Source of the DNA: Hymenobacter siberiensis
GTDB taxonomy: Bacteria > Bacteroidota > Bacteroidia > Cytophagales > Hymenobacteraceae
Assembly: GCF_018967845.1 (NCBI RefSeq)
Contig: NZ_JAHLZZ010000001.1
Location: forward strand, 2,914,001-2,978,000
DNA length: 64,000 nt
Reading direction: 5' to 3'
In this document: in pieces, positions 37,428 to 47,310 of the stretch
How positions within the stretch are numbered: the stretch's first letter is position 1
How the letters are laid out: each line of letters begins with the position of its first letter
Program-made: the position numbers and the translations under genes
The notes under the pieces: generated by a model
Told to the model about the DNA's origin: nothing
Database searches by the model: none
What the model saw: only the letters and a program-made list of their open reading frames with translations

Positions 37428-38406
37428 GACTTGTTGCGAGCTATTAATCACAGATTTAAGCTGAAATTCCACAAGCCCGCACACACTCCCAGCACGTCAT
37501 TGTACAGGTTCAAATTATGCAAACGTAATCGGTCTTCCAAAATTCGATAACGTTTCAATCCGCCAATGCTATGCTCTACGGTAATTCGTTCACTTGCTTG
37601 TTTTGTATTTATTTCTCGTTGTTCATCGGTGAGTTCTTTCCCTTTCGGCTTTTTGATAGGAATAAAAACTTTCCGGCAAACGTAGTCTTTCGCGAAGCCC
37701 AAAAACCCCAGGTCCAACCGCACCTTGAACTTTTTAAACCACTCTTTATCAACTGGTAAAATGCTTTTTAGCACACTGTAGTCGTGGTGTCTTCCGCCGT
37801 AACAACGGCTGATAAAACCAATCCAGCGAATGGTCGTTGAAATAACTATCTCTTTTACGGCGTGTATTTTTTTTTACCGCTATAGTAGTCTTTTTGCATC
37901 TCTTTATTTCCTGGTCGTTGCTTGCGTTGCTCTGTTCCATCGACCAATAACGTCTCGTGTTCCTGAAAATAGGCTTCAAATTCGGCCACTGTCGCAAATT
38001 CCCGCTTTGGCGCATGCCCGGTTTGCTCCAGCGCTTCTTGGAGCACCGTAATGCCTAATTCCTGGTTGCGTTTCGCGTTGGAACCGTCCATCCCACTGAC
38101 CAATCCCAACAAATCATACGTCAAGTTTGCTTTGAAGCTGAATAGGGTGAAAAGCAGTAATTCTTCTTCTGTTTTAAGGGCTACTTCATACGGCGCAAAA
38201 GCCCCACGTTCAATCATATCTGTTCCATTTAACCGAAAATACGCCTGCTTAAAATGCGCCAAAAGCTGCGCAAAACGCTCCGCCGTGAGTCCCGTGGCAG
38301 CACGCCATTTACGCGAAGTAGTGAGGTTTTTTACGGAAAAGTTCATGTTCTAAATTTAAGTACAGTTTGTCGAAAATTCCGCACTTCACTCACTTCGCAA
38401 CAAGTC
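37428..38406. mobile_element. IS5-type insertion sequence, copy B (979 bp)
   Basis: Same length, ends and orientation as copy A, inserted after codon 68 of the AAA ATPase with TA duplicated (37426-37427 and 38407-38408). The 1-base difference from copy A (N to S in YYNGKKK) shows a very recent duplication. Copies A and B are direct repeats flanking 233 bases. Confidence 0.92.
37448..38346 (-). CDS. IS5-type transposase of copy B, made by -1 frameshift
   Basis: Same two-frame arrangement as copy A: the first frame runs 38346 to 37855 and the second ends at 37448, joined at nine A on the minus strand (37867-37875). The protein differs from copy A by one residue, Ser for Asn in the YYxGKKK stretch just before the slippery site. 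All DDE segments are intact, so this copy should be active if frameshifting occurs. Confidence 0.85.
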
Positions 38407-38600
38407 TAATAAGCTCAAGCAAACCTATGAAAACACAGTTACTACAAGGTGTATAGAAGGAATGACATATGAAAGCATAATATTAAATGGCTTTGACCAG
38501 TTGGGTGAATTTTATAAAGAAGAAGTTAAGGTAGAAGGTTTTAAGTTCGCTCCTTCTTTCACTATTAATTATAATGATATAAAAGCAAGCTTAAATATTA

Positions 38601-39517
38601 GACCTCTTTCCTAAATACGTATAACTTTTTCAATATTAAGATTTATGAGTCCGCATACGATGAGCCAAATTTGCGCAATGTGATTCAATCGGTTCCGGTA
38701 GGTTTCTTTAACCATTCGAAAGCACTTGCACAGCCGGTTAACGTGTTCAATTTTGACTCGTTTGCTCCTAAAAGCCTTGTTTTGCCTCTTTTGCTTGATG
38801 GTCAATTCCCCGTTTTTCGGTTTTTTGTGCGGGATTTGGCTGCGGGCATGCACTTTTTGAATGCCAACGTATCCTAAATCGCCTTTCACCTTAATTTTCC
38901 GATGAATTTCCAGGGGCGTCTCCTGAAAAATGCGAATATCTGACTTGCGGCCTTCCAGTTCTACCCGGCAATGCTCAATCGTTTTATCCTTTTGACTAAT
39001 AATTAATTGTGACTTAATGATATGTTTTTTTTAGAGCCATTATAGTAGACTTCCTGATTCTTTTTCGGTCGTTCGATGGGCTGCACGGTAACATCAACGA
39101 CAACTGTTTTTACGTGGGTATATTTTAATTTCTCCGGATTTTTGAGCCCGATTACGTCGGCTAGAATGGGTCGCATCTTGTGAAAAATCTTGTGGCAATA
39201 GCTTTCCGAGATTCCGTACGAAAACCCCAGGCTCAAAAAAGTGGGGTATTGCCGCAGGTATTCGAATGTCAGCAGCAGTTGATTCGCAACGCTCAATTCT
39301 GCCTCAATTCCACGTTTGGAGAGCGGATTTTCCCGCAAATACTGGTCAATCCGGTTTTGCACTTTCACCAGCACTTGTTGCAGTTGAACAAAATCAACCC
39401 CAAAAAGCCGTTTGCAAATGGTTGGGTTAGCCTGAAGTAGTTTGTATTTATCATTCATAACCAGTGATTTACATGTTATAACTTGTTTGTTTTATAAATA
39501 TATGCATGAAAGATGTC
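38601..39517. mobile_element. Second IS5-type insertion sequence (917 bp), unrelated to copies A and B
   Basis: Imperfect terminal inverted repeats GAC(C/A)TCTTTC(C/A)T are found at both ends and TA is duplicated (38599-38600 and 39518-39519). Removing it with one TA joins the AAA ATPase in frame as ...SLNIIGEINRST. It encodes its own transposase on the minus strand. Confidence 0.9.
38611..39458 (-). CDS. Transposase of the 917-bp IS, made by -1 frameshift
   Basis: The first frame (39458 to 39003, 151 residues) contains FLSLGFSYGISESYCHKIF, a helix-turn-helix-like region, and VVVDVTVQPIERPK, the first Asp. At eight A on the minus strand (39025-39032) a -1 shift gives NGSKKKHIIKSQLI, then RKSDIRIFQETPL (second Asp) and RVKIEHVNRLCKCFRM (Glu). 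This is a DDE_Tnp_4-type transposase of Bacteroidota IS5 relatives. Reading across the slip is inferred from the continuous catalytic segments. Confidence 0.82.
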
Positions 39518-40460
39518 TATTGGTGAAATAAATAGGTCAACATCAATTACCCATAAGAGCTTTGTGCCACCGCAGCTAACTCCACAAAGGCTTGCAATGT
39601 TCTTCGGTGAAATAAGCGCATGCTGGATTCTAGAGGATTTCCATAAAATCAAAGGAGCAGAGAAAACGAAGACGTCTCAATTAATGAAAGTGTTTATGGA
39701 TATGTCAGTTGATTTTCCTGACTTAAAGCTTATTGCTATTGGAGCTGTTGGCACAGCCCGCCATGTAATAGAATATGATAAAGAAATGAATAACAGGGTG
39801 TCTGAAATTTTTATTCCTTATATGGATGAGAAAGAAATACTCTCAATAATAGAAAATGGAGAAAAGCTTTTGAACCTGAAATTTACATCAAAGGCTAAGG
39901 ATAAGATTGTTAAATACTCATGCGGACTGCCATCAATATGCCATCAACTTTGCTTGAATATCTGTTTTAACAATGATATTCGAGAAACTCAGCCACTACG
40001 TGTTCCTATTGATATGCAGGAGTTGGATTATGCTATTGAAAAATACGTTGATGAGAAGTCAGATACATTGAAGTCAGAATATGATAAGGCAGTTAAAGTG
40101 CCAAACCATGTGAAGGGTAATCCTTATAAGGATATTATTAATTCAGCAATTAGCACTAACAAAGATGACTTCTCGTTTGATGATATATTGTTCAATATAA
40201 ATAATATTAGAGCGAGAAAAGAGGACGTGGAAAAGCACTTGATAGAATTATGTTCTATTAAAAGGAGCGAAATTTTAGTGTTTGATGAAAACTCTAACAA
40301 GTATAGATTCAATAATCTATTCTTAAAAGGTTTTGCAATTCTTCAAATGGAAGGCGATAAAGAAAGTGTTACTCAGAAAGGAAGGAAAGACCAAGCAATG
40401 GTCGACAGACTATTGGAGATTATTGAAAATGACCTTATTGAAGATGAGGATTTTGATTTA

Positions 40461-40537
40461 GAAGAACACATCTAATGCAAAAAAGCGCGCCTTGCTAGCT
40501 AAGCAAGGCGCGCTTTTTTGCATTAGATGTGTTCTTC
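40461..40537. terminator. Perfect palindrome (36-bp arms) covering the AAA ATPase stop codon and the icmF terminator
   Basis: Arms 40461-40496 and 40502-40537 are exact inverted repeats with loop AGCTA. The inner part, AAAAAAGCGCGCCTTGCT and its complement, is a bidirectional terminator. The outer part of the left arm is the last four codons and stop of the AAA ATPase. The right arm repeats it in reverse and ends on the first base of the icmF stop codon. So the low-GC coding end is mirrored in the host side of the junction. Confidence 0.92.
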
Positions 40538-43500
40538 TACATATTCCGCCGATACTGGCCCCCAACCTCAAACAGCGCGTTCGTAATCTGGCCCAGCGAG
40601 CAATACTTCACCGTTTCCATCAGCTCGGCAAATAGATTCCCGTTGGCCACGGCGATTTGCTGGAGCTGCTTGAGGCGCGCCGGGGCCTGGTCGGCGTTGC
40701 GCTGGTGCAGCAGCTGGAGCATATCGATTTGGTACTGCTTTTCCTCCTCCGTGGCGCGGATGACTTCGGCCGGCACCACCGTGGGCGAGCCCTTCGACGA
40801 GAGGAAGGTATTTACCCCGATGATGGGGTACTCGCCGGTGTGCTTCAGCATCTCGTAGTGCATGCTTTCCTCCTGGATTTTGCCGCGCTGGTACATGGTT
40901 TCCATGGCCCCGAGCACGCCGCCGCGCTCCGTGATGCGGTCGAATTCGAGCAGCACTGCCTCTTCTACCAGCTCCGTCAGCTCCTCGATGATGAAGGAGC
41001 CTTGCAGCGGATTTTCGTTCTTGGCCAGCCCCAGCTCGCGGTTGATGATGAGCTGAATGGCCATGGCCCGGCGCACCGATTCCTCGGTGGGCGTGGTGAT
41101 GGCCTCGTCGTAGGCGTTGGTGTGCAGCGAGTTGCAGTTGTCGTAGATGGCGTACAGGGCCTGCAGCGTGGTGCGGATGTCGTTGAAGTCGATTTCCTGG
41201 GCGTGCAGGCTGCGGCCCGAGGTCTGGATGTGGTACTTCAGCATCTGGCTGCGGGCGTCGGCGCCGTACTTCAGCTTCATGGCCTTGGCCCAGATGCGGC
41301 GCGCCACCCGCCCAATCACGGCGTACTCCGGGTCGATGCCGTTGGAGAAGAAGAAGCTCAGGTTCGGCGCGAAGTCGTTCACGCTCATGCCCCGGCTCAC
41401 GTAGTATTCCACGAACGTGAAGCCGTTGCTCAGCGTAAGGGCCAATTGGGTGATGGGGTTGGCCCCGGCCTCGGCAATGTGGTAGCCCGAAATCGACACC
41501 GAGTAGAAATTCCGCACCTTCTCCGTGATGAAGTACTGCTGCACGTCGCCCATCAGGCGCAGGGCAAACTCGGTGCTGAAAATGCAGGTATTCTGGGCCT
41601 GGTCTTCCTTCAGGATGTCGGCCTGCACGGTGCCGCGCACCTGCGTCAGGGTCTTAGCCTTGATGTTGGCGTACACGTCGGCGGGCAGCACCTGGTCGCC
41701 GGTCACGCCCAGCAGGCGCAGGCCCAGGCCGTCGTTTCCGGCCGGCAATTCGCCCTGGTAGCGGGGGCGGGCCTGGCCCAGCGCCGCGTAAATTGCGTCG
41801 ATTTTAGCGTCCGTTTCCGTTTCCAGGCCGTTTTCCTGAATGTAGAACTCGCACTGCTGGTCGATGGCCGCGTTCATGAAAAACGCCGCCAGCGTGGCTG
41901 CTGGGCCGTTGATGGTCATTGAAACCGACGTGCTGGGGTTGGCCAGGTTGAAGCCCGAGTAGAGCTTCTTGGCATCGTCGAGGCAGGCAATGCTCACGCC
42001 CGCATTGCCGATTTTACCATAGATATCGGGCCGCAAATCAGGGTCTTCGCCGTAGAGCGTCACCGAGTCGAAGGCCGTGCTCAGGCGCTTGGCGGGCAGG
42101 CCCATGCTCACGTAGTGGAAGCGGCGGTTGGTGCGCTCCGGCCCGCCCTCGCCGGCAAACATGCGCGTCGGGTCTTCGCCTTCGCGCTTGAAGGGGAACA
42201 CGCCGGCCGTGTAGGGGAATTCGCCGGGGAAGTTTTCCTGCATGGCCCAGCGCAGGCGGTCGCCCCAGCCGGTGTAGCGCGGCACCGATACCTTGGGTAT
42301 CATATTGCCCGACAGTGACTTGGTGTGCGTCTGTACCCGAATTTCCTTACCCCGCACCGAATACACGTACTCCGGGTCGCGGTAGTTTTGCAGCGTGGCT
42401 TCCCAGTTTTCCAGAATGGCCTGGCTGTCGGCATCGAGGCGGCGGAGCTGGGTTTGCTTGTTCTTGCTGAACTCCTCCACGGTGCCGGCCGGGCTGACTT
42501 TGTCGGCGCCGTAGTGCTCTTCGAGCTTGGCAAACGCGCCGGCTACTTCCGCAATGTTGGCCTGCTCGCGCACGCGCTGGTCGTAGGCGCGGTTGGTCTC
42601 GGCAATCTCGGAGAGGTAGCGGGTGCGGTGCGGTGGGATGATGTAAATCTTCTCTGAGTCCTCGCCGCTGGTTTCCAAGTGCGAGGCGAAGGTGGCCCCG
42701 GTTTTAGTTTCCAGCATCTTCAGCACCGCGCGGTAGAGGCGGTTCATGCCCGGGTCGTTGAACTGCGAGGCAATGGTGCCGAATACCGGCATCTGGTCGG
42801 TAGGGGTGTCCCACAGGCCGTGGTTGCGCTGGTACTGCTTGCGCACGTCGCGCAGCGCATCCAGCGCCCCGCGCTTGTCGAATTTGTTGAGCGCAATGAC
42901 ATCGGCGAAATCGAGCATGTCGATTTTCTCCAGCTGCGTGGCCGCGCCGTACTCCGGCGTCATCACGTACAGGCTGGCGTCGGAGTGCTCGATGATTTCG
43001 GTGTCGGACTGGCCGATGCCGGAAGTTTCGAGGATAATCAAATCGTAGTTGGCGGCCTTCACCACGTCCACGGCATCCTGCACGTATTTGCTGAGGGCCA
43101 GGTTGCTCTGGCGTGTAGCCAGGCTGCGCATGTACACCCGCGGCGAGTTGATGGCGTTCATCCGAATCCGGTCGCCGAGCAGCGCGCCGCCGGTCTTGCG
43201 CTTGCTGGGGTCCACGGATATAATGGCGATGGTCTTGTCGGGGAAATCCATCAGAAAGCGCCGCACCAACTCATCCACCAGCGAGGACTTGCCCGCGCCT
43301 CCCGTGCCCGTAATGCCTAAGATTGGTGCCTGATGCTTGGTGCCTAGTACTTGGTTCTGATTTTTCTCTTCCAACTGAAAATCGGAAACCAACTGCGACT
43401 TTACCCGCTCAAACTCTTCGGGAAAGTTCTCTGCGGCCGAAATCAAGCGGCCAATGCTGCGCGCGTCTTTCTCCTTAACGTGGCCGGCCTCACCGTTCAA

Positions 43501-43956
43501 ATTTTGGCCCGTCGGAAAATCGGCCTGCTCCAGCAGGTTATTAATCATGCCTTGCAGGCCCATGGCGCGGCCGTCGTCGGGCGAGTAGATGCGGGTGATG
43601 CCGTAGCCCTGCAGCTCCGCAATTTCCGTGGGCAGAATCACGCCGCCGCCGCCGCCGAAGATTTTGATGTGGCCCGCGCCGCGCTCCTTTAGCAGGTCAA
43701 AAATGTACTTGAAATACTCGTTGTGCCCGCCCTGGTAGCTGGTAATGGCAATGGCCTGGGCATCTTCCTGAATGGCGCAATCCACGATTTCCTGCGCCGA
43801 GCGGTTGTGGCCGAGGTGAATTACCTCCGCGCCGCTGCTCTGGATAATGCGGCGCATGATGTTGATGGCCGCGTCGTGCCCGTCGAACAAAGCGGCGGCG
43901 GTAACGATGCGAACGTGATTCTTCGGTTTGTAGGGCGCGGTGGGAGCGGGGTGCAT
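40537..43956 (-). CDS. icmF: Fused isobutyryl-CoA mutase with G-protein chaperone
   Basis: A 1139-residue B12-dependent isomerase that interconverts isobutyryl-CoA and n-butyryl-CoA. The B12-binding domain comes first (about 12-145), with the cobalt His27 in [13 protein letters not shown] MeaB/MeaI-like GTPase domain follows (about 211-420), with P-loop GTGGAGKSS (217-225) and NKFD. The large mutase domain is C-terminal ([19 protein letters not shown], then [14 protein letters not shown]). This B12-GTPase-mutase order distinguishes IcmF from methylmalonyl-CoA mutase. ATG at 43956 follows a TACCTTCG box. It is monocistronic, and no other acyl-CoA genes are nearby. Confidence 0.95.
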   Translation of the reverse strand: MHPAPTAPYKPKNHVRIVTAAALFDGHDAAINIMRRIIQSSGAEVIHLGHNRSAQEIVDCAIQEDAQAIAITSYQGGHNEYFKYIFDLLKERGAGHIKIFGGGGGVILPTEIAELQGYGITRIYSPDDGRAMGLQGMINNLLEQADFPTGQNLNGEAGHVKEKDARSIGRLISAAENFPEEFERVKSQLVSDFQLEEKNQNQVLGTKHQAPILGITGTGGAGKSSLVDELVRRFLMDFPDKTIAIISVDPSKRKTGGALLGDRIRMNAINSPRVYMRSLATRQSNLALSKYVQDAVDVVKAANYDLIILETSGIGQSDTEIIEHSDASLYVMTPEYGAATQLEKIDMLDFADVIALNKFDKRGALDALRDVRKQYQRNHGLWDTPTDQMPVFGTIASQFNDPGMNRLYRAVLKMLETKTGATFASHLETSGEDSEKIYIIPPHRTRYLSEIAETNRAYDQRVREQANIAEVAGAFAKLEEHYGADKVSPAGTVEEFSKNKQTQLRRLDADSQAILENWEATLQNYRDPEYVYSVRGKEIRVQTHTKSLSGNMIPKVSVPRYTGWGDRLRWAMQENFPGEFPYTAGVFPFKREGEDPTRMFAGEGGPERTNRRFHYVSMGLPAKRLSTAFDSVTLYGEDPDLRPDIYGKIGNAGVSIACLDDAKKLYSGFNLANPSTSVSMTINGPAATLAAFFMNAAIDQQCEFYIQENGLETETDAKIDAIYAALGQARPRYQGELPAGNDGLGLRLLGVTGDQVLPADVYANIKAKTLTQVRGTVQADILKEDQAQNTCIFSTEFALRLMGDVQQYFITEKVRNFYSVSISGYHIAEAGANPITQLALTLSNGFTFVEYYVSRGMSVNDFAPNLSFFFSNGIDPEYAVIGRVARRIWAKAMKLKYGADARSQMLKYHIQTSGRSLHAQEIDFNDIRTTLQALYAIYDNCNSLHTNAYDEAITTPTEESVRRAMAIQLIINRELGLAKNENPLQGSFIIEELTELVEEAVLLEFDRITERGGVLGAMETMYQRGKIQEESMHYEMLKHTGEYPIIGVNTFLSSKGSPTVVPAEVIRATEEEKQYQIDMLQLLHQRNADQAPARLKQLQQIAVANGNLFAELMETVKYCSLGQITNALFEVGGQYRRNM

Positions 43957-44011
43957 AATTAAGGAGTAGCGCGAACTCTCAGTCCGCGACCATAAGGGTG
44001 AAAAACGTAGA

Positions 44012-44019
44012 CGAAGGTA
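44012..44019 (-). promoter_or_regulatory. -7-like box TACCTTCG for icmF
   Basis: TACCTTCG on the minus strand, 55 bases upstream of the icmF ATG and inside the long in-frame extension to 44052. It therefore supports the shorter start codon. Confidence 0.4.
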
Positions 44020-44065
44020 CGGGAAACGCCCCGGCGGGGTCGGCCGGGGCAAGTCTCCAGCCGGG

Positions 44066-44410
44066 TTAGCAGTATTCCGTTTGCAGATAGTCCAGAAACT
44101 CCGGCCACGTTCGGCCGACTACGGCCGGCGTTTCGGCATCGTGGCCAATAAAAGGTGTCTGCACGAAGTTGCTGGTGGTTTTAGCAATGGCAAATGCCTC
44201 ACCGGCCCCATCCGAGCCAATGAGAAAATAGCCGGGATAATGCTCATTCGCACTATATTCGGCATTGAATGGCAGCAATTCATCGGCCTCAACCAAGTAG
44301 GCCCCGCCAAATTCATAGCCGCTGTCTGTGGTGAATAAATAGCCCAGATATTCTTTGGGAGGTACGAAGTCAAGGGTATCGACAAACGCTTGTTGGTAGG
44401 GGGGGAGCAT
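44066..44410 (-). CDS. SMI1/KNR4 family protein
   Basis: A 114-residue soluble protein starting [18 protein letters not shown] at ATG 44410. The upstream extension to 44464 overlaps a terminator hairpin and is not convincing. It shows the SUKH/SMI1-KNR4 pattern: [28 protein letters not shown] and [18 protein letters not shown]. Family members often act as immunity proteins to polymorphic toxins or as regulators. No toxin gene is adjacent, so the role is uncertain. It could equally be a solitary SMI1 protein. Confidence 0.8.
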   Translation of the reverse strand: MLPPYQQAFVDTLDFVPPKEYLGYLFTTDSGYEFGGAYLVEADELLPFNAEYSANEHYPGYFLIGSDGAGEAFAIAKTTSNFVQTPFIGHDAETPAVVGRTWPEFLDYLQTEYC

Positions 44411-44449
44411 ACGGGCAGTAAGGGAAAAATTCAGCGGGCAAGGTACGAA

Positions 44450-44480
44450 AAAAGGCCCTGGCAACTTGCCAGGGCCTTTT
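44450..44480. terminator. Terminator downstream of hxlA
   Basis: AAAAGGCCCTGGCAA pairs exactly with TTGCCAGGGCCTTTT around a single base. On the minus strand it lies 24 bases past the hxlA stop codon, and the flanking A/T tracts allow bidirectional use. Confidence 0.85.
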
Positions 44481-44503
44481 CATGCCTGTGTCAGGCAGCC
44501 GCC

Positions 44504-45136
44504 TTACGCGGCGTCCAGTGCCTCGCGCAGCGCCTTGGCGGCGGCGGCGGGGTCGGCGGCGCCGTAGATGGCGCCACCGGCTACGGCTACGGCCACACCG
44601 GCCTGCTTCACGGCGGCAATGGTGTCGATGTTCACACCGCCCGCGATGGAAACGGGCACGCCGGCACGCTTGGCCTCATCGATGAGCACCTGGATGGAGT
44701 AGCCGGGCAGGGCCTGCTCGTCGAGGCCGGCGTGCAGCTCCACGAATTCCACGCCGAGCTTGCTCACTTCCTGCGCGCGCTTCACCCGGTCCTTCACGCC
44801 GATGGTATCCACCACCACGCCTTTGCCGTGCTCTTTGGCGGCCTTCACCGCGCCGATAATGGTGGCATCATCCACCGAGCCCAGAATGGTCACGAGGTCG
44901 GCACCCGCGCCGAAGGCCATGCCGGCTTCCAGCTCACCGGTGTCGGCGGTTTTGAAATCGGCAAACACCAGCTTGTCGGGGTGGGCAGCCTTCATGGCCT
45001 TGATAACGGCGAGGCCTTCGCTCTTGATGAGCGGGGTGCCCAGCTCGATGATGTCTACGTAGGGAGCCACTTTTGCTGCCAGCTCAAGGGCTTCTTTGGT
45101 GGTCAGGAGGTCGATTGCAACTTGTAATTTAGCCAT
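44504..45136 (-). CDS. hxlA: 3-hexulose-6-phosphate synthase
   Basis: It condenses formaldehyde with ribulose 5-phosphate to form hexulose 6-phosphate, the first step of the ribulose monophosphate route. The 210-residue protein begins MAKLQVAIDLLTTKEALEL and has the OMP-decarboxylase-like barrel. Motifs are VFADFKTADTGELEAGMAF (metal and phosphate site), VDTIGVKDR, VELHAGLDEQA, and the phosphate-binding VSIAGGVN and VAGGAIYGA. The start at 45136 removes an unrelated 39-residue extension. hxlB lies 56 bases upstream on the same strand, forming a two-gene formaldehyde-handling unit. Confidence 0.95.
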   Translation of the reverse strand: MAKLQVAIDLLTTKEALELAAKVAPYVDIIELGTPLIKSEGLAVIKAMKAAHPDKLVFADFKTADTGELEAGMAFGAGADLVTILGSVDDATIIGAVKAAKEHGKGVVVDTIGVKDRVKRAQEVSKLGVEFVELHAGLDEQALPGYSIQVLIDEAKRAGVPVSIAGGVNIDTIAAVKQAGVAVAVAGGAIYGAADPAAAAKALREALDAA

Positions 45137-45192
45137 GGTGAACGTCTGGTTTAATAGGTTGTTTAACAGGTGATTGAAAGGAAATTGAATAG

Positions 45193-45777
45193 TTATTCGA
45201 GGTTGGCGTGACGTTTCCAGAGCTCCGGGGCGGGCGTGCCGTCCAGGGTCCACAGCGTTTGGAAAAGGGCATCGGTGAGCAGCAGTACCGCCTGCTCGAA
45301 CAGGCTGCCCGCGTACTGTTGCGAGAGGCTGCCGCCGTGGTCCTGCTTCTGGGCTGCGGGCACCAGCACGACCAAATCGGCCAGCGTGGCCAGCGGCGAC
45401 TCCGCCGTGGTGGAAATGGCGGCCACCCGGGCTCCGGCGGCTACGGCCTTCTCCGCCGCCTTCACAATGGTGCTGGTGGTACCCGAGCCCGAGCCGGCCA
45501 GCAGCAGGTCGCCGGCCCCGATGGCGGGGGTAGTGGTTTCGCCCACCACAAACACCCTAAGGCCCAGGTGCATCAGGCGCATGGCGGCGGCCTGCAGCGC
45601 CAGGCCGGTGCGCCCTGCGCCCACCACAAAAACCCGTTCGGCCTGCCGAATGAGCGGGACGAGGGCGGCGGCGGCCGTCCAGTCGATGCGCTCGGCGAGC
45701 TGCTGGTTTTCGGTGATGAGCAGCTGCAGGTTCTGCTTCAGGTCCTGGCTCAGCTGCTCGGCTTGGGGTTCGCTCAT
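45193..45777 (-). CDS. hxlB: 6-phospho-3-hexuloisomerase
   Basis: It converts hexulose 6-phosphate to fructose 6-phosphate, the second step of the ribulose monophosphate route. The 194-residue SIS-domain protein contains VFVVGAGRTGLALQAAAMRL, LRVFVVGETTTPAIGAGDLL and GSGTTSTIVKAAEKAVAAG, which forms the sugar-phosphate site. KQDHGGSLSQQYAGSLFEQA is the family-specific C-terminal helix with its catalytic Glu/His. Start ATG 45777, preceded 65 bases upstream by TACCTTTG. It is the first gene of the hxlBA transcript. Confidence 0.95.
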   Translation of the reverse strand: MSEPQAEQLSQDLKQNLQLLITENQQLAERIDWTAAAALVPLIRQAERVFVVGAGRTGLALQAAAMRLMHLGLRVFVVGETTTPAIGAGDLLLAGSGSGTTSTIVKAAEKAVAAGARVAAISTTAESPLATLADLVVLVPAAQKQDHGGSLSQQYAGSLFEQAVLLLTDALFQTLWTLDGTPAPELWKRHANLE

Positions 45778-45842
45778 CGGAGTTGTTTGGCTACTTTTTG
45801 GCGTGGATAATCCGCAGGTTCGGCGGTCCGGAAAGGGTAGCA

Positions 45843-45850
45843 CAAAGGTA
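45843..45850 (-). promoter_or_regulatory. -7 box TACCTTTG for hxlBA
   Basis: An exact TAnnTTTG match on the minus strand, 65 bases upstream of hxlB. The IS4-type element begins 129 bases further upstream, so this promoter is left intact but any distal regulator site is displaced. Confidence 0.5.
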
Positions 45851-45978
45851 GAGTTGCCCCAAAACGAGGGTTTGCAGAATCATAGCAATTCATAGCCCTG
45901 CCCTGTCAGTATCCTATCAAATGCCGGTTTTGCCCATCGGAATTGCTCCGTAGTGGAGCAAAAGGCGTTGTCGGCCCT

Positions 45979-47177
45979 TACTCTACCCTACTATTTTTCA
46001 GGTACAAAAACGGGGCAGCCCGACCTTTGGGGTTCCTACACGCTCAACCCGTTCTGCCCCGTGAAGCAACACTTCGCTGCCAAAATTACGACGCTTTTGC
46101 AACAGGCCCCGTTTGTGGGCCACTTATCTCGCCAAAAGTTTGTGGGCCAGTTCATTCTTGGCCTGATAAAGAGCCGCAACGTGCAATTTGGCGAAGTGGC
46201 CCAGCACCTCAACGACGCCGCTAAGCCCGCCTCGAACGAAACGCGCATTCAGGACTTTTTCCGCGAAGTCGACCTCAATTACATGCTGGTGGCCAGGCTT
46301 TTGCTTAGTTTATTGCCTGCGCAGGGCAAGCTGCGTTTGTGCCTGGACCGCACGGAGTGGGACTTCGGCCAGTGCCAGGTCAACGTGCTGCTCGTCACCG
46401 TCGGCACGGGCGAGGTCCACGTGCCGCTCTACTGGCAGCTGCTCGACAACCGCAGCGGCAACTCCAACGCCGCCGACCGCATCGCGGTGCTCGAAAAGTG
46501 CGTGGCTTTGCTGGGGAAAGACCGCATCGGCCTGGTCGTGGGCGACCGGGAATTTGTCGGCCATGCGTGGTTCAAGTGGCTCAAAGACAACGGACTGAAT
46601 TTTGTCATGCGCGTGCCCAAGCACCACTGCCTGACCCACGCCGACGGCCGCCGGCAGGCCGTGGCCGACCTGGGCCTGGTGCCGGGGCAGGTGCGCCGCT
46701 TCGCCCACGTACAGGTCGACGGGGTCTGGGGACAGGCCTGGGTCAAGGCCGTGGCGGCGGGCGAGTTCGTCTACCTGTTTGCCACGGCCGGTCTGAACCA
46801 CCTCGCGCAACGCTACGCCAAGCGGTGGACGATTGAGCAGTGCTTCCAAAACCTGAAAGGCCGGGGTTTCAACCTGGAAGCCACCCACTTGCGCTGCTTG
46901 CAAAAGCTGCGCAAACTCGTGGCCCTCGTCAGCCTGGCCTACGCCTTCTGCCTGGGCGTGGGCGCAGCCGCCCACGGCGGCCGCCACCCCATTGCCCGCA
47001 AGAAGCACGGCTACCGGGCCGCGAGCCTGGCTCGTCACGGCCTCAACCTCCTCCGCCAACTCACCCGTCCGCTAACCCGGCCCGATGACCCGTTGGCCCG
47101 CCTGGTTGAAACGCTGCTAAACTGCACTACGAGACAACTTGCTCGAAATCAACTACTAAAAATAGTAGGGTAGAGTA
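45979..47177. mobile_element. IS4-family insertion sequence, intact copy (1199 bp)
   Basis: Perfect 20-base terminal inverted repeats (TACTCTACCCTACTATTTTT). The nine-base target GTCGGCCCT is duplicated at 45970-45978 and 47178-47186. It carries one transposase. It inserted in the intergenic region between hxlB and the AraC-type regulator. Copy 2 lies at 53458-54658, inverted. Confidence 0.95.
46061..47173 (+). CDS. IS4-family transposase
   Basis: This DDE transposase of 370 residues starts at GTG 46061 (KQHFAAKITTLLQQAPF). The ATG at 45953 lies outside the element and was excluded. Catalytic residues are the first Asp in LCLDRTEWDFG and the second in VVGDREF. The IS4 signature Tyr-(2)-Arg-(3)-Glu-(6)-Lys is in YAKRWTIEQCFQNLK. 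The C-terminus is Arg-rich and the stop codon falls in the terminal repeat. The frame is uninterrupted, so this copy should be active. Confidence 0.95.
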   Translation: MKQHFAAKITTLLQQAPFVGHLSRQKFVGQFILGLIKSRNVQFGEVAQHLNDAAKPASNETRIQDFFREVDLNYMLVARLLLSLLPAQGKLRLCLDRTEWDFGQCQVNVLLVTVGTGEVHVPLYWQLLDNRSGNSNAADRIAVLEKCVALLGKDRIGLVVGDREFVGHAWFKWLKDNGLNFVMRVPKHHCLTHADGRRQAVADLGLVPGQVRRFAHVQVDGVWGQAWVKAVAAGEFVYLFATAGLNHLAQRYAKRWTIEQCFQNLKGRGFNLEATHLRCLQKLRKLVALVSLAYAFCLGVGAAAHGGRHPIARKKHGYRAASLARHGLNLLRQLTRPLTRPDDPLARLVETLLNCTTRQLARNQLLKIVG

Positions 47178-47310
47178 GTCGGCCCTTATGTCGTTTCGAA
47201 GCTGCCTGGTAGGTCGGCTGCAGTCGACTTGCGAAGCAGCTTCTTCATCAAAGCAGCAGCCATTCGGGCCGCTCAGCTGTTAGCGTCCGTCTTAGCCGAT
47301 ACCAATATTC

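Larger units (their letters stand above)
37223..40475 (+). pseudogene. AAA+ ATPase interrupted by two insertion sequences
   Basis: Joining 37223-37427, 38409-38600 and 39520-40475 (each IS and one TA copy removed) gives exactly 1353 bases, 451 codons including stop, with no frameshift. The 450-residue product has Walker A GHSGCGKTT (residues 56-64), Walker B WILED (168-172), a sensor-like LKLIAIGAVGTAR, an arginine/Lys-rich lid with GLPSICHQLCLN, and a C-terminal winged-helix-like region (DDILFNINNIRARKEDVEKH). GC content is far below the host genes, which indicates acquired DNA. The fold resembles Orc/TniB/STAND-type ATPases. Transposition, plasmid or defence roles are all possible. Only an inactive, split version is present. 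The third piece could still be made from internal starts. Confidence 0.85.

Noticed and set aside
40657..41922. 421-codon plus-strand frame inside icmF
   Set aside because: It is antisense to a well-conserved mutase domain and has no recognisable motif.
44066..44410. Immunity protein of a toxin system
   Set aside because: No toxin or secretion gene is adjacent, so only the family name is supported.
45953..45978. ATG upstream of the IS4 left end as transposase start
   Set aside because: It lies outside the terminal inverted repeat. The GTG at 46061 is shared by both IS copies.
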